A DNA stretch of 56,677 nt from NCBI GenBank assembly GCA_016649995.1, contig JAENWJ010000007.1, positions 1 to 56,677 of the forward strand, in the 5' to 3' direction. Made by a program: the position numbers and the translations under genes. The notes under the pieces were generated by a model. The model saw only the letters and a list, made by a program, of their open reading frames with translations. It was not told where the DNA came from and made no database searches. The stretch is from Peptostreptococcaceae bacterium (GTDB taxonomy: Bacteria; Bacillota; Clostridia; Peptostreptococcales; BM714). Shown here piece after piece: positions 25,545 to 34,791 of the stretch; position 1 is the stretch's first letter, and each line of letters opens with the position of its first letter.

Positions 25545-27101
25545 TCAAACTATCTTGGTTGTCCAGTTTTCGACATTCCAAATGTCGGTGACCCAGTCGC
25601 TGTAGAAGCTGGGTTCGTGGGAGACAATTAAAATGGTACCCTTGAATTTGATCAGCGCTTTTTTTAATTCTTCTTTGGCTTGGCTGTCAAGATGGTTTGT
25701 GGGTTCATCCAAAACGAGCCAATTTATGTTCTTGAGCATAAGCTTGCATAATCTGACTTTCGCGTTTTCTCCGCCGCTTAGAACTCTCATTTGGCTTGTT
25801 ATATGTTCATTATTTAGTCCGCAGCCTGCAAGTGCAGAACGTACCCCTCTGTTTTCCATGGAAGGGTATTCTTTCCATATTTCTTCGAGCGCTGTATTTG
25901 AATTTGCGAGGTTTGATTCTTGCTCGAAATATCCGGGTGATAGAAATTCTCCTGGATATATTTTGCCCGAGAATGGCTTGATAATTCCAAGCATCGTCTT
26001 TAGCAGGGTTGATTTACCCAGACCGTTTACACCGGTGATGGCGATTTTCTTGTTTCTCTCCAATACGACATCGACAGGTTTTGTAAGTGGTTCATCATAT
26101 CCCAGAACTAGATTCTTGGCTTCAAAAATAAATCTGCCGGGTGTGCGAGCTTCTTTGAATGAGAAGGATGGCTTTATTTTTTCCCTGGGTTTGTCAATTA
26201 TTTCAATCTTGTCAAGCCTTTTCTGCCGGCTGTTTGCAATCCCTCTTGTCGCGACACGTGCCTTGTTCCTGACGATGAAATCCTCCAGCTTGTTTATTTC
26301 CTGCTTTTGGCGTGCATAGGCCTTTAGTTGTTGTTCTTTTCTTGCGGCATGCATTTTCTCGAATTGTTCATAATTTCCAGAGTATCTTGTAAGACTTCCA
26401 TTTTCAACATGATAGATCACATTGACTACCTCATTTAGAAAGGCTACATCATGGGATATCAAAAGGAAGCTGTTGTCGTATTCCTGCAAATACCTCTTTA
26501 GCCATTCTATATGCTCAAAGTCGAGGAAGTTTGTAGGTTCGTCAAGAAGCATTATCGTGGGGTTTTGGAGTAGCAACTTTGTCAGCAGTACCTTTGTCCG
26601 CTGGCCTCCGCTTAGAGCAGATACTTCTTTCTCTAATCCAACGTCACCAAGTCCCAATCCGTTGGCAACCTCTTCTATTTTAGCGTTAAGCATATAAAAG
26701 CCGCTATGTTCAAGGAAGTTTTGTATCTCTCCCACATCTTCCATCAATATTTTAAGTTCTTTTGGATCGGCAGCTCCCATTTTTTCGTAAATGGAAAGCA
26801 TTTCAGCTTCCATGTCGAACATGCCTTGGAAGGCTTCCTCAAGCACGTTTCTTATGGTTTTGCCCTTCTTGAGGACAGAATGCTGGTCGAGATATCCTAC
26901 GGTCGCTCTTTTTGACCACTCTATCCTGCCTTCATCCGGGGTGACTTTGCCTGTTATTATATTGAGGAAGGTGGATTTTCCTTCGCCGTTGGCGCCTATA
27001 AGTCCTACATGTTCGCCCTTTTGGAGTCTGAAGGAAGCTTCTCCAAGAATTTTTCTTGCACCGAAACCGTGGGAAACATTGTCTGCTGTCAATACACTCA
27101 T
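25545..27101 (-). CDS. ABC-F ribosome-associated ATPase
   Basis: This 518-residue soluble protein has two ABC domains and no membrane part. Walker A is GANGEGKST and GVNGLGKST; signatures are LSGGQRTKV and LSGGENAKV; Walker B plus Glu is MLLDEPTNFLD and LVLDEPTNHLD. The linker between the domains (about residues 235-310, rich in Lys/Arg) enters the ribosomal E site toward the peptidyl transferase centre in this family. ATG 27101 follows AAAGGAG; an ATG six codons earlier contains that site. The branch also includes clostridial antibiotic-resistance factors, so resistance is possible but not shown. It has no neighbours on its strand. Confidence 0.88.
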   Translation of the reverse strand: MSVLTADNVSHGFGARKILGEASFRLQKGEHVGLIGANGEGKSTFLNIITGKVTPDEGRIEWSKRATVGYLDQHSVLKKGKTIRNVLEEAFQGMFDMEAEMLSIYEKMGAADPKELKILMEDVGEIQNFLEHSGFYMLNAKIEEVANGLGLGDVGLEKEVSALSGGQRTKVLLTKLLLQNPTIMLLDEPTNFLDFEHIEWLKRYLQEYDNSFLLISHDVAFLNEVVNVIYHVENGSLTRYSGNYEQFEKMHAARKEQQLKAYARQKQEINKLEDFIVRNKARVATRGIANSRQKRLDKIEIIDKPREKIKPSFSFKEARTPGRFIFEAKNLVLGYDEPLTKPVDVVLERNKKIAITGVNGLGKSTLLKTMLGIIKPFSGKIYPGEFLSPGYFEQESNLANSNTALEEIWKEYPSMENRGVRSALAGCGLNNEHITSQMRVLSGGENAKVRLCKLMLKNINWLVLDEPTNHLDSQAKEELKKALIKFKGTILIVSHEPSFYSDWVTDIWNVENWTTKIV

Positions 27102-27314
27102 TTGAATCTCCTTTAACAATAAAGCTATTTTTTTGTACTTTTATATATTATCCATTTTATGCAGAACTGTCAAAGCAATTTAGAATTGATGAAAAGAAGA
27201 AATTAATTAATTATTTAAGAAAAGTATGGCATAATTAATTTAGACGGATGCTTGATTGAATATATTTAAAAACGTAGCTTTGCATGGACAAAATGTGAAA
27301 TGGGAGAGTAAAAT

Positions 27315-28505
27315 ATGAATACATTGTCAACATACATTTTAAATATAGTATCAAATTTACCATACAAGATGGTTATAAGCAGTCCTGCCCAAAAGACGGC
27401 ACAATACAGGAAAATAGTAATAGGTCTCAAGAAAGGCTATTACCAAGTGGAAAAGTATACACAGAAACAGGTGTTTCATGAAAACATTGAACATGAATCG
27501 ATTGCGAGTTATTGCGCCAGATTGCTTTCAAGTGAATATAGAGAGCTTAACGCTTGGGACGAAAACTATAAATACAATATCAAGATATCGAAAAAAGGAA
27601 AGGTCTTTTTCGGGAAATCAAAAGAAATAGATTCGCCTTCGCTATCTCTTGAGCACAATAGAAAGAAAAAATATATTCTTGCGGAAGGCAAGACCATAGA
27701 ACCGTTGATAGACATGGGGATATTCACGAAGGATGGGAAGATAGTCAATTCTATGCAGGACAAGTACAGGCAAATAAACCGGTTTGTTGAAATCATAGAC
27801 GATGCGATTAGGGGAAGAGAAACAAAGAAGCTTAATGTAATAGATTTCGGATGCGGGAAATCCTATCTGACCTTCATTTTGTATTACTATTTTACGGAAA
27901 TAAAAGGCATAGAAGTGAACATGGTCGGGCTCGACTTGAAGGAAGACGTAATAGAAAAATGCAATTTGACAAGCAAAAAATACGGGTACGGCAAGCTGCA
28001 TTTTGAAGTTGGAGATATCAATGGTTATAAAAGCCCTGAGCCGGTGGACATGGTGATTACTCTGCATGCCTGCGACACAGCAACGGATTATGCTTTATAC
28101 AATGCAATCAAATGGGATGCCGAAATGATATTTTCCGCGCCTTGTTGCCAGCATGAACTTAATTCTCAGATGAAGAGCGATGCGTTCTCGATATTGACCC
28201 GTTACGGATTAATAAAGGAGCGGGTGGCTGCGCTTTTTACCGATTCGATAAGGGGGAATTTGCTTGAATATTGTGGATATAAAACTCAGCTGCTCGAATT
28301 TATCGACTATGGACACACGCCAAAGAACATAATGATAAGAGCAGTAAAGTCGAACATGCCCCAAAAGCGTCGAGATGAAGTGCTGAGTGAGGTTGTGCGT
28401 ATTAACGAAGAGTTCAGTCTTAGGCCAAAATTGCTTGAACTGCTTAAAGATGGTAATATGATAACGGTTTCAGAGATGGAAAAGAGCAAAGGAGGTATGG
28501 AATAA
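27315..28505 (+). CDS. Class I SAM-dependent methyltransferase (Methyltransf_32 type)
   Basis: This 396-residue protein has the SAM-binding motif VIDFGCGKSYLTF near residue 176, the acidic end of strand 2 in MVGLDLKED and a VGDING motif. A DMVITLHACDTATDYAL segment and the following APCCQHEL are typical of the Methyltransf_32 group, which includes RNA-modifying relatives such as METTL25-type proteins. A roughly 165-residue N-terminal domain precedes it. The target (RNA, protein or small molecule) is unknown. The ATG of the next gene lies at its stop, so the two are coupled. Confidence 0.75.
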   Translation: MNTLSTYILNIVSNLPYKMVISSPAQKTAQYRKIVIGLKKGYYQVEKYTQKQVFHENIEHESIASYCARLLSSEYRELNAWDENYKYNIKISKKGKVFFGKSKEIDSPSLSLEHNRKKKYILAEGKTIEPLIDMGIFTKDGKIVNSMQDKYRQINRFVEIIDDAIRGRETKKLNVIDFGCGKSYLTFILYYYFTEIKGIEVNMVGLDLKEDVIEKCNLTSKKYGYGKLHFEVGDINGYKSPEPVDMVITLHACDTATDYALYNAIKWDAEMIFSAPCCQHELNSQMKSDAFSILTRYGLIKERVAALFTDSIRGNLLEYCGYKTQLLEFIDYGHTPKNIMIRAVKSNMPQKRRDEVLSEVVRINEEFSLRPKLLELLKDGNMITVSEMEKSKGGME

Positions 28506-28729
28506 TGAAAATGTTTCGAATAGAAATTCAAGATGAATTTGAAGCCGACATTTTTGCCAATATCCTTGCCGAAGAGGGGATTCCCCATTCGGTAACGGGC
28601 AATGAAAGTTTGGTGTATGATGGGTTATTTAAAATGACTATGGGTTGGGGTCATGTTGAAATACCTGAAGAATACAAGGAAAAAGCCTTGGAACTCCATA
28701 GGAAATACAAGGAATCCATTTCAGAGTGA
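28505..28729 (+). CDS. DUF2007-like small protein
   Basis: This 74-residue protein has a ferredoxin-like layout (FRIEIQDEFEADIFANILAEEG...VEIPEEYKEKALEL) as in DUF2007, a family sometimes called putative signal-transducing proteins. GGAGG lies 8 bases before ATG 28505, inside the end of the methyltransferase gene, so expression is probably coupled. Function unknown. Confidence 0.6.
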   Translation: MKMFRIEIQDEFEADIFANILAEEGIPHSVTGNESLVYDGLFKMTMGWGHVEIPEEYKEKALELHRKYKESISE

Positions 28730-28757
28730 CATAAGATCATTCAAATATGCAATTAAG

Positions 28758-28784
28758 AAGGGACCGGCTGTTTGCCGGTCCCTT
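28758..28784. terminator. Terminator after the DUF2007 gene, also before the porB stop
   Basis: AAGGGACCGGC pairs with GCCGGTCCCTT around TGTTT. It is symmetric and lies between two convergent operons. Confidence 0.75.
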
Positions 28785-28815
28785 TGGTATGGGGGTGTTT
28801 ATTTGTTTGGCCTTA

Positions 28816-29751
28816 TTATAGTTCTCCGCACTTCTTGAGAAGCGATTCCCATTTTCTGTCGACTTTCTTCTGGATGTCTGCAATCAAGTGCTCGTTGCCC
28901 GGTTTGAAAAGATGCTTGAATCGTCCTTGAGGTTTTAAATATTCTTCTATTGGAAGTTTGTTTTTCGGTTTGTAAGTTAGCTTCCATTCGCCGTTGACTA
29001 CTTCGAAAAGTGGCCAGAAACATGTATCTACTGCAAGCTTGCAAATTTCCATTAATTCTTCAGGTTCATATCTCCAACCTCTGGGACAAGGTGCTAATAC
29101 GTTTAAGAAAGCGGGTCCTTTAGTATAGATTGCTTTCTCGGCTTTTTCGTGGATATCTTTGAAGTTGCCCATGAATGTTGTTTGGGCAACGTAAGGGATT
29201 TCGTGAGCAACCATGATTTGAGATAAATCTTTTCTGAATTGTTGCTTGCCAGGTACAACGGTACCTGCTGGAGTAGTTGTTGTATCCGCATACTTTGGAG
29301 TTGCAGAAGAACGTTGTATGCCTGTGTTCATATAGGCATTGTTGTCATAGCATACATATACCATATCATGACCACGTTCCATCGCACCTGACAACGATTG
29401 GAAACCGATATCATAGGTTCCACCGTCTCCACCGAAAGTGATGAATTTATATGTTTCGTCAATTTTGTTTTTGCGACGAAGGGCGTTATATGCCGCTTCT
29501 GCACCGGAAATAGTAGCTGCAGCGTTTTCGAATGCATTATGGATAAAAGAGTCTTTCCATGCAACATACGGGTAGGTGAAGGTTGAAACCTCAAGACAAC
29601 TTGTTGCTGATCCAATGACAGCTTTATCATCTTCCTTTAATGCACGCAGTACAGCTCTGACGGCCAAAGGAGCGCCACAACCGGCACACATTCTATGGCC
29701 ACCTGTCAGTCGTTCGGGTTTGTTCATTACTTCTTTAAATTGATATGCCAT
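28816..29751 (-). CDS. porB: 2-oxoacid:ferredoxin oxidoreductase beta (TPP) subunit, operon 1
   Basis: This catalytic subunit binds thiamine diphosphate and decarboxylates the 2-oxoacid. It carries an N-terminal Cys motif MCAGCGAP near residue 22 and a further Cys in TSCLE, probably for a 4Fe-4S cluster. The TPP/Mg motif is GDGGTYDIGFQSLSG...NNAYMNTG (about 108-144). ATG 29751 has AGGAG 8 bases upstream; a GTG three codons earlier is less likely. It is the last gene of porGDAB (minus strand). Pyruvate is the default substrate for this gene order, but branched-chain or aryl 2-oxoacids cannot be excluded from sequence. Confidence 0.88.
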   Translation of the reverse strand: MAYQFKEVMNKPERLTGGHRMCAGCGAPLAVRAVLRALKEDDKAVIGSATSCLEVSTFTYPYVAWKDSFIHNAFENAAATISGAEAAYNALRRKNKIDETYKFITFGGDGGTYDIGFQSLSGAMERGHDMVYVCYDNNAYMNTGIQRSSATPKYADTTTTPAGTVVPGKQQFRKDLSQIMVAHEIPYVAQTTFMGNFKDIHEKAEKAIYTKGPAFLNVLAPCPRGWRYEPEELMEICKLAVDTCFWPLFEVVNGEWKLTYKPKNKLPIEEYLKPQGRFKHLFKPGNEHLIADIQKKVDRKWESLLKKCGEL

Positions 29752-29762
29752 ATTATCCACTC

Positions 29763-30944
29763 CTATTCTCGGACGCCGAGGTAACGATAAGCCTCGCCCT
29801 GATTTTTACCATCTTTTATAGCAAGCAGTTCATTGAATATGGATTCGATGTGAATAGTTCTAACATCACGTCCACCCAGACCATAAATATAGCTGATTGT
29901 CTTTGGCGGATTAGGAAGATCATAAAGTGCTGTGCGGACTTCAGCAAATACAGGTCCGCCGATAGTGGAAAAACCGTCATGACGATCCATTACAGCGATA
30001 ACCTTGACATTTTTTAAAGCCGCAGCAATTTCCGCATCCGGAAAAGGTCTGAATACTCGTAGTTTTAGTAGGCCAACTTTTTTGCCGGCTGCTCTCATTG
30101 TATCAATTGCATCTTTCGTAGTTCCGGCAGCAGAGCTGAGAACGATAATGGCAACTTCAGCATCATCAAGTTTGTAAGCTTCAAAGAACTCATAGGGTCT
30201 ACCTGTCATTTCGCCAAATTCTTTTCCAATGGCTGAAATTATTGCTTTTGCATTTTTCATGGATTCCAATTGGTTTCGCTTGTGCTCGATGTAATATGCT
30301 GGACTATCGTAGGGACCTATGGCAATAGGCTCTTTGGAGTTCAGCATATATTGTTGTGGTTCATATTCGCCAACAAAATCTTTGACTTCTTTATCCTCAA
30401 TCAATTCGATATTTTCAACACCATGAGATGTGATAAAACCGTCCTGGCAGACCATTACGGGCAGTTGTACATCCGGGTGCTCGCCAATTCTAAAAGCTTG
30501 AATGAAATTATCGTATGCTTCTTGATTGTTTTCTGAATAAATTTGAATCCATCCTGAATCTCTAGCACCCATTGAGTCGCCGTGGTCGCAATTTATGTTG
30601 ATTGGTCCAGTCAGGGCTCTGTTGACACAGGCGAGGGTGATGGGTAATCTGGCGGATGCCGCCACATATAAAATTTCGTGCATCAAAGCCAAGCCTGCTG
30701 ATGAAGTTGCAGTTACAGTTCTTGCGCCTGCAGCCTGTGAACCCATGCATGCGCTAATGGCACTGTGTTCCGATTCTACAGGTACAAATTCAGTATCAAC
30801 TAATCCATTTGCTACAAATTGTGAAAAATATTGTGGTATTTCAGTTGATGGCGTTATTGGAAAGGCAGCCATAACATCTGGGTTAATCTGCTTCATTGCA
30901 GTTGCAATTGCTTCGTTACCGGACAATCTATCTCTAATTCCCAT
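29763..30944 (-). CDS. porA: 2-oxoacid:ferredoxin oxidoreductase alpha subunit, operon 1
   Basis: This 393-residue subunit includes the pyrimidine-binding side of the TPP site: AFPITPSTEIPQYFSQ near residue 27, the conserved Glu in PVESEHSAISACMGSQAAGAR, TATSSAGLALM, and the CoA/dimer region RVFRPFPDAEIA near 295. ATG 30944 has GGAGGG directly upstream; longer starts run through porD. It lies between porD (1-base gap) and porB (11 bases). Confidence 0.88.
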   Translation of the reverse strand: MGIRDRLSGNEAIATAMKQINPDVMAAFPITPSTEIPQYFSQFVANGLVDTEFVPVESEHSAISACMGSQAAGARTVTATSSAGLALMHEILYVAASARLPITLACVNRALTGPININCDHGDSMGARDSGWIQIYSENNQEAYDNFIQAFRIGEHPDVQLPVMVCQDGFITSHGVENIELIEDKEVKDFVGEYEPQQYMLNSKEPIAIGPYDSPAYYIEHKRNQLESMKNAKAIISAIGKEFGEMTGRPYEFFEAYKLDDAEVAIIVLSSAAGTTKDAIDTMRAAGKKVGLLKLRVFRPFPDAEIAAALKNVKVIAVMDRHDGFSTIGGPVFAEVRTALYDLPNPPKTISYIYGLGGRDVRTIHIESIFNELLAIKDGKNQGEAYRYLGVRE

Positions 30945-30945
30945 G

Positions 30946-31263
30946 TTATCCCTCCTTCTTCTCGTCTTTGATAAAATCGATAGCATCAAAAGGACATGCT
31001 TTTGCACATATTCCGCAACCCTTGCAATGATCGTAGTCAAAATCTAATCGTTTTTTGTTTTCGACTGGGATAGCTGAATCTGGACATACGGGAACACAAA
31101 GTAGGCATTGTTTGCACTTGTCTGCTTTGAAAATTGGAATCATAGTTCTCCAATCACCTGTTTTAAAAAAATGAGCGTTGCCAGATTGTGCAATCGTGCC
31201 TCCTGGGGTGATATCTTTCCAGCTGATGCTTTCATTGATATTTACGGGATTATTTTTGCTCAT
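30946..31263 (-). CDS. porD: 2-oxoacid:ferredoxin oxidoreductase delta subunit (2x[4Fe-4S]), operon 1
   Basis: This 105-residue ferredoxin-like subunit has two CxxCxxCxxxC clusters: CKQCLLCVPVCPD and CKGCGICAKACPF. It passes electrons from the TPP site to external ferredoxin. It overlaps the porG stop by one base. An N-terminal stretch of about 40 residues (SWKDITPGGTIAQSG) docks it to the other subunits in this family. Confidence 0.9.
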   Translation of the reverse strand: MSKNNPVNINESISWKDITPGGTIAQSGNAHFFKTGDWRTMIPIFKADKCKQCLLCVPVCPDSAIPVENKKRLDFDYDHCKGCGICAKACPFDAIDFIKDEKKEG

Positions 31264-31838
31264 TATTTAGCCACCTCCTGCATTGCTGTCTTGAGTGCGG
31301 CCATGTTGCCGCTTATGACTTCAGGCTTTGTAGCAAATTTATGATTGAATGAACCCTCCATTGCTTTGAGGAAGGTAGTTTCTTTCATAATCCCACTTAC
31401 CTTTACAACTGCACCTAGCATTGGTGTGTTTGGAAAGTTTCGGCCAAGAGTTTCTTCGGAAATCTTTCGTGCATCAATAGTGTAAATACGTCCATCGAAA
31501 TTTTTGATTTTAGATTTTATTTCTTCTACAGATTTTGGAGTATTGATGATAATAGCTCCTTCGGATTTTAAACCGGCTGTAACATCGACCGTCATAAGCA
31601 ATGTTTCGTCAACGACAACAACAAAATCCGGTTCGTAAATATTGGAATGTACTCTAAGGGGAACATCACTGATTCTGTTGTAGGCTGTAATTGGAGCCCC
31701 CATTCTTTCCGGACCGTATTCAGGAAAGCCTTGAACAAAATTGCCTGTGATGAATGCTGCATCCGCCAACAAGAGAGAAGCGGTTTTTGCACCTTGACCG
31801 CCTCTTCCATGCCAACGTATTTCTGTAAGATTTGACAT
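31263..31838 (-). CDS. porG: 2-oxoacid:ferredoxin oxidoreductase gamma subunit, operon 1
   Basis: This 191-residue subunit has the family start IRWHGRGGQGAKTAS and the FPEYGPERMGAPITAYNRIS motif that binds CoA. It is the first gene of a tight porG-porD-porA-porB operon. AAAGGAGG is the ribosome site. A -24/-12 element lies 35 bases upstream and the sigma-54 activator gene is divergent, so the operon is probably induced by that activator. Confidence 0.9.
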   Translation of the reverse strand: MSNLTEIRWHGRGGQGAKTASLLLADAAFITGNFVQGFPEYGPERMGAPITAYNRISDVPLRVHSNIYEPDFVVVVDETLLMTVDVTAGLKSEGAIIINTPKSVEEIKSKIKNFDGRIYTIDARKISEETLGRNFPNTPMLGAVVKVSGIMKETTFLKAMEGSFNHKFATKPEVISGNMAALKTAMQEVAK

Positions 31839-31872
31839 TCGGTATACCTCCTTTAAATTTATTAATTATATA

Positions 31873-31888
31873 TGCAAAAATGATGCCA
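31873..31888 (-). promoter_or_regulatory. Sigma-54 (-24/-12) promoter of porGDAB operon 1
   Basis: Read on the minus strand: TTGGCATCATTTTTGCAT. TGGCAT, five bases, TTGCA matches the TGGCAC-N5-TTGCW consensus with exact spacing between GG and GC. Transcription should begin near 31862, 24 bases before the porG ATG. An inverted repeat TTGG-N7-CCAA at 31897-31911 lies just upstream and could be an activator half-site pair. Confidence 0.75.
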
Positions 31889-31993
31889 AACTTACATTGG
31901 TGTATTTCCAAGGATGTCGTTGAATAGCAAAGTTTAATTTGTTAGAATAAATGTTATAATAACAATGAAATGTTAGAATATTGGAGGATTATA

Positions 31994-33400
31994 ATGTATA
32001 GAAAATTGTCGATCGAAATTGCGGATAGCGTCATGAACAAGTCGAATGATGGAATTAACGTTGTTGACAGGGAAGGAATTTTGCTTTATGTAAACAAGGT
32101 ATCGGCTGACTATGCAGGATACTCTATAGAAGAAATGGTCGGCAAGCATATTTCTCGCTACTATCCGATGGCTGTTCTCCTTAAGGTTTTAAAAGATCGC
32201 CAGCCTATTTTAGAAAAGCGAATCCATTATGTAAAAAGTAAAAGGTATGTGGTAAATTCTTATCCTTACTATTTGCAAGGCGAATTTGCAGGCGCTTTCT
32301 CAATATTTCGGAGCGTTAAGGAAATCGATGAGCTGAACAAGAAAATTAAATATTTGGAATTGCAGTTGGAGCTTAACTCAGTCGTAAATAGTGTTCAGTC
32401 AATTATAGGCAAAGATGGAAGCCTTAGTGATGTAATAAAGCAGGCCAGAAGGACGGTAGGATCACTGGGAGGGCCCCGGCATTCGATAATAATTGGAGAA
32501 TCGGGAACAGGGAAAACCATGGTTGCAAGTATGATCTATAATTATGCCAAGGACATAGGCGTAATAAGCCAAGATGCTCCGTATATTGAGATAAACTGTG
32601 CTCAATTCACAAATTCGGATATCGCAGCCGTTGAAATATTCGGAAGCGAAGAAGGAGCATATACAGGTTCGAAAAGAAAAAAAGGCCTTTTTGAGCAGGC
32701 AAATGGAGGTATTTTGTTTTTGGATGAGGCACATGCTCTTGAACACTATCAAAACTTGTTGCTAAAGGCAATTGAAACGGGAAAAGTACGCCGCGTGGGC
32801 GGATCGAGAGAACACAGGGTTAATGTGATTGTAATAGCGGCCTCTACAAGAAATCTTAAAATGGAATTGCTTCCGGAGCTCTACCAAAGGCTTGCGCAAT
32901 ATGAAATTTATATTCCATCGCTTGAAGAAAGGAAGTATCGGGAAAAAAGCCAATTGTTGGACTATTTTGTCGAGAGGTATCAGGAAGCGGTAAAAAATCT
33001 TCATGAAATCAACTATAAAGTTGTAATTCCGCCCGAAGTTAGAGAAATTCTTCTTAATGCCCACTATCCGAGGAATATTAGACAGATGAGAGATGTCATA
33101 AATTATAGCATCGACTCTGCATCGCCTTTAATTGACGATATAGATCTTGCAAACGATATAACAACTACAGTAAGGCTTAAGGACCTGCCGTTTGAATTGA
33201 TAGACAGGGAAGAGGGGGATAATACTGGGAAAATAGATAAGACTGTTGAAAGGCTTATTGACAATTATAAGACAGAAGGAATGGGCGCACGAAGAATTTC
33301 AAAGGAACTCAAAAAAATCGGACATAATATAGAGTATTACCAAGTTGCGTATTTTATGAAGAAAAAAAAGGATTCCGGAAAAAACGAATCACCATTTTAA
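31994..33400 (+). CDS. PAS-containing sigma-54-dependent activator
   Basis: This 468-residue protein has an N-terminal PAS domain (about 10-105, DGINVVDREGILLYVNKVSADYAGYSIEEM), a short coiled linker, a AAA+ domain with Walker A GESGTGKT (about 167-174), the sigma-54 contact loop GAYTGS (canonical GAFTGA) and Walker B GGILFLDEAHAL. The C-terminal HTH is in TEGMGARRISKELKKIGHNIEYY. It should hydrolyse ATP to open sigma-54 polymerase. It is divergent from porGDAB, whose promoter is of the -24/-12 type. GGAGG precedes ATG 31994. The signal seen by PAS is unknown; a 2-oxoacid or amino acid is plausible. Confidence 0.88.
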   Translation: MYRKLSIEIADSVMNKSNDGINVVDREGILLYVNKVSADYAGYSIEEMVGKHISRYYPMAVLLKVLKDRQPILEKRIHYVKSKRYVVNSYPYYLQGEFAGAFSIFRSVKEIDELNKKIKYLELQLELNSVVNSVQSIIGKDGSLSDVIKQARRTVGSLGGPRHSIIIGESGTGKTMVASMIYNYAKDIGVISQDAPYIEINCAQFTNSDIAAVEIFGSEEGAYTGSKRKKGLFEQANGGILFLDEAHALEHYQNLLLKAIETGKVRRVGGSREHRVNVIVIAASTRNLKMELLPELYQRLAQYEIYIPSLEERKYREKSQLLDYFVERYQEAVKNLHEINYKVVIPPEVREILLNAHYPRNIRQMRDVINYSIDSASPLIDDIDLANDITTTVRLKDLPFELIDREEGDNTGKIDKTVERLIDNYKTEGMGARRISKELKKIGHNIEYYQVAYFMKKKKDSGKNESPF

Positions 33401-33485
33401 TAGTTGGACATATTTTTGTAGTATAGTATAGATAGATGTGAATAAGTGGAAGAAATATAAATCGATTAATATGGAGGGTATTATA

Positions 33486-34700
33486 ATGCCGGAATTTGCA
33501 AAACGAATGTCGACAATGGAAGAATCAGCGACTGTCATTAGAAAATTGTTTGGAGCCATGAATGATCCAAATTTGATATCATTCGGAGGCGGAGCGCCGG
33601 CGGTGGAGGCTTTGCCGATAGATATCGTACGCGAAATCACAAACGATGTTATGAGGATTGACAAAAGAGGGGTGGAAGCCCTTCAATATGGCAATGTAAT
33701 GGGAGCGGAAGACTTGAGAAAAGTCATTGTAAACGAGCTTCTGAAACCAAAGGGTGTAGACGCTAGCATCGAAAACATTATTATAATAAACGGCGGGTTG
33801 GAAGCCATGAATTTGCTCTGCCAGTTATACATAGAACCGGGGGATGTCATATTGGTAGAATCGCCGTCCTTTGTTCATTCCGTAGAAATTTTCGACATGT
33901 TTGAAGCTAAGTGTATTGGAGTCGAAATGGACGAAGATGGAATGGTTACGGAGGACTTGGAAGAAAAAATCAGAAGATACAATCCTAAAATGATCTATGT
34001 TATTCCAACCTTCCATAATCCTACGGGCAGAACCCTGTCTCTCGAAAGAAGAAAAAAAATTGCTGAACTCGGAAGCCAATATGATGTAATTATTCTTGAA
34101 GACGATCCCTATAGGGATATAAGATACAGTGGAACGGATTTGTTGCCCATAAAGGCCTTCGACAAAACCGGGCATACTGTTCTTGTGAACAGTTTCTCAA
34201 AGATTTTTTCGCCTGGAAGTAGGCTCGGCTACATATTTGCAAACGATGAGATAACTAAAAAACTTTTTGCAGCAAAAACGGCTACGAATTCTCATACGTC
34301 TATGATTCCTCAAATATTATGTGCCGAATTCTTCAAGAGAGGGTATTACCCCGAGCATCATAAAAAGATATGCGACTTGTACAGGGAAAGAAGAGATACG
34401 ATGATAGAGTGCATAGACAAGTTCTTTCCCGTTGGCACAAAAAGAGTCTTTCCTGATGGAGGGTTGTTTACATGGGTTGAGTTGCCGGAAGGCATAAATA
34501 CCACGGAATTGCTGGTCGAAACCGTGAACAATCCGGATGTCAAAGTGGCTTTCGTTGCGGGAGAAGGGTTTTTTGTTGAAGGGAACGGAAAAGGAAATAA
34601 CTGCATGAGAATTAGTTTCGGAGGAGTTCCGCCCGAGAAAATAAGAATTGGGGCGGAAAAGCTTGGGAAGTATATTTGCGGAAAGCTTAAAGAGAATTAA
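33486..34700 (+). CDS. PLP-dependent aminotransferase (class I/II, 2-aminoadipate aminotransferase-like)
   Basis: This 404-residue fold-type I enzyme shows FGGGAPAVEALP near the N-terminus, the substrate loop YGNVMGAEDLR, PTFHNPTGRTLS (Asn and Thr/Gly of the cofactor site), ILEDDPYRDIRY (Asp binding the pyridine N), and the Schiff-base lysine in VNSFSKIFSPGSRLGY, with the C-terminal CMRISFGG Arg. Family members move amino groups from aromatic, branched or 2-aminoadipate-type substrates. GGAGGG precedes ATG 33486. Its place between the sigma-54 activator and the oxidoreductases fits supply of 2-oxoacids from amino acids. Confidence 0.85.
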   Translation: MPEFAKRMSTMEESATVIRKLFGAMNDPNLISFGGGAPAVEALPIDIVREITNDVMRIDKRGVEALQYGNVMGAEDLRKVIVNELLKPKGVDASIENIIIINGGLEAMNLLCQLYIEPGDVILVESPSFVHSVEIFDMFEAKCIGVEMDEDGMVTEDLEEKIRRYNPKMIYVIPTFHNPTGRTLSLERRKKIAELGSQYDVIILEDDPYRDIRYSGTDLLPIKAFDKTGHTVLVNSFSKIFSPGSRLGYIFANDEITKKLFAAKTATNSHTSMIPQILCAEFFKRGYYPEHHKKICDLYRERRDTMIECIDKFFPVGTKRVFPDGGLFTWVELPEGINTTELLVETVNNPDVKVAFVAGEGFFVEGNGKGNNCMRISFGGVPPEKIRIGAEKLGKYICGKLKEN

Positions 34701-34748
34701 ATAAGCGTGGAATAATATTTGTGAAGACTATTATTAGCGATATAGTAA

Positions 34749-34787
34749 AAAAAGATTCACCGGGGATTTCCCGATGAATCTTTTTTG
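34749..34787. terminator. Bidirectional terminator
   Basis: AAAAGATTCA pairs with TGAATCTTTT around an inner GGG/CCC stem, with A-rich and T-rich flanks. It separates the aminotransferase gene from the convergent glutamate-synthase-like gene. Confidence 0.8.
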
Positions 34788-34791
34788 CTGT

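Noticed and set aside
31970-31993. Upstream ATG for the sigma-54 activator
   Set aside because: It contains the GGAGG ribosome site of ATG 31994 within its first codons.
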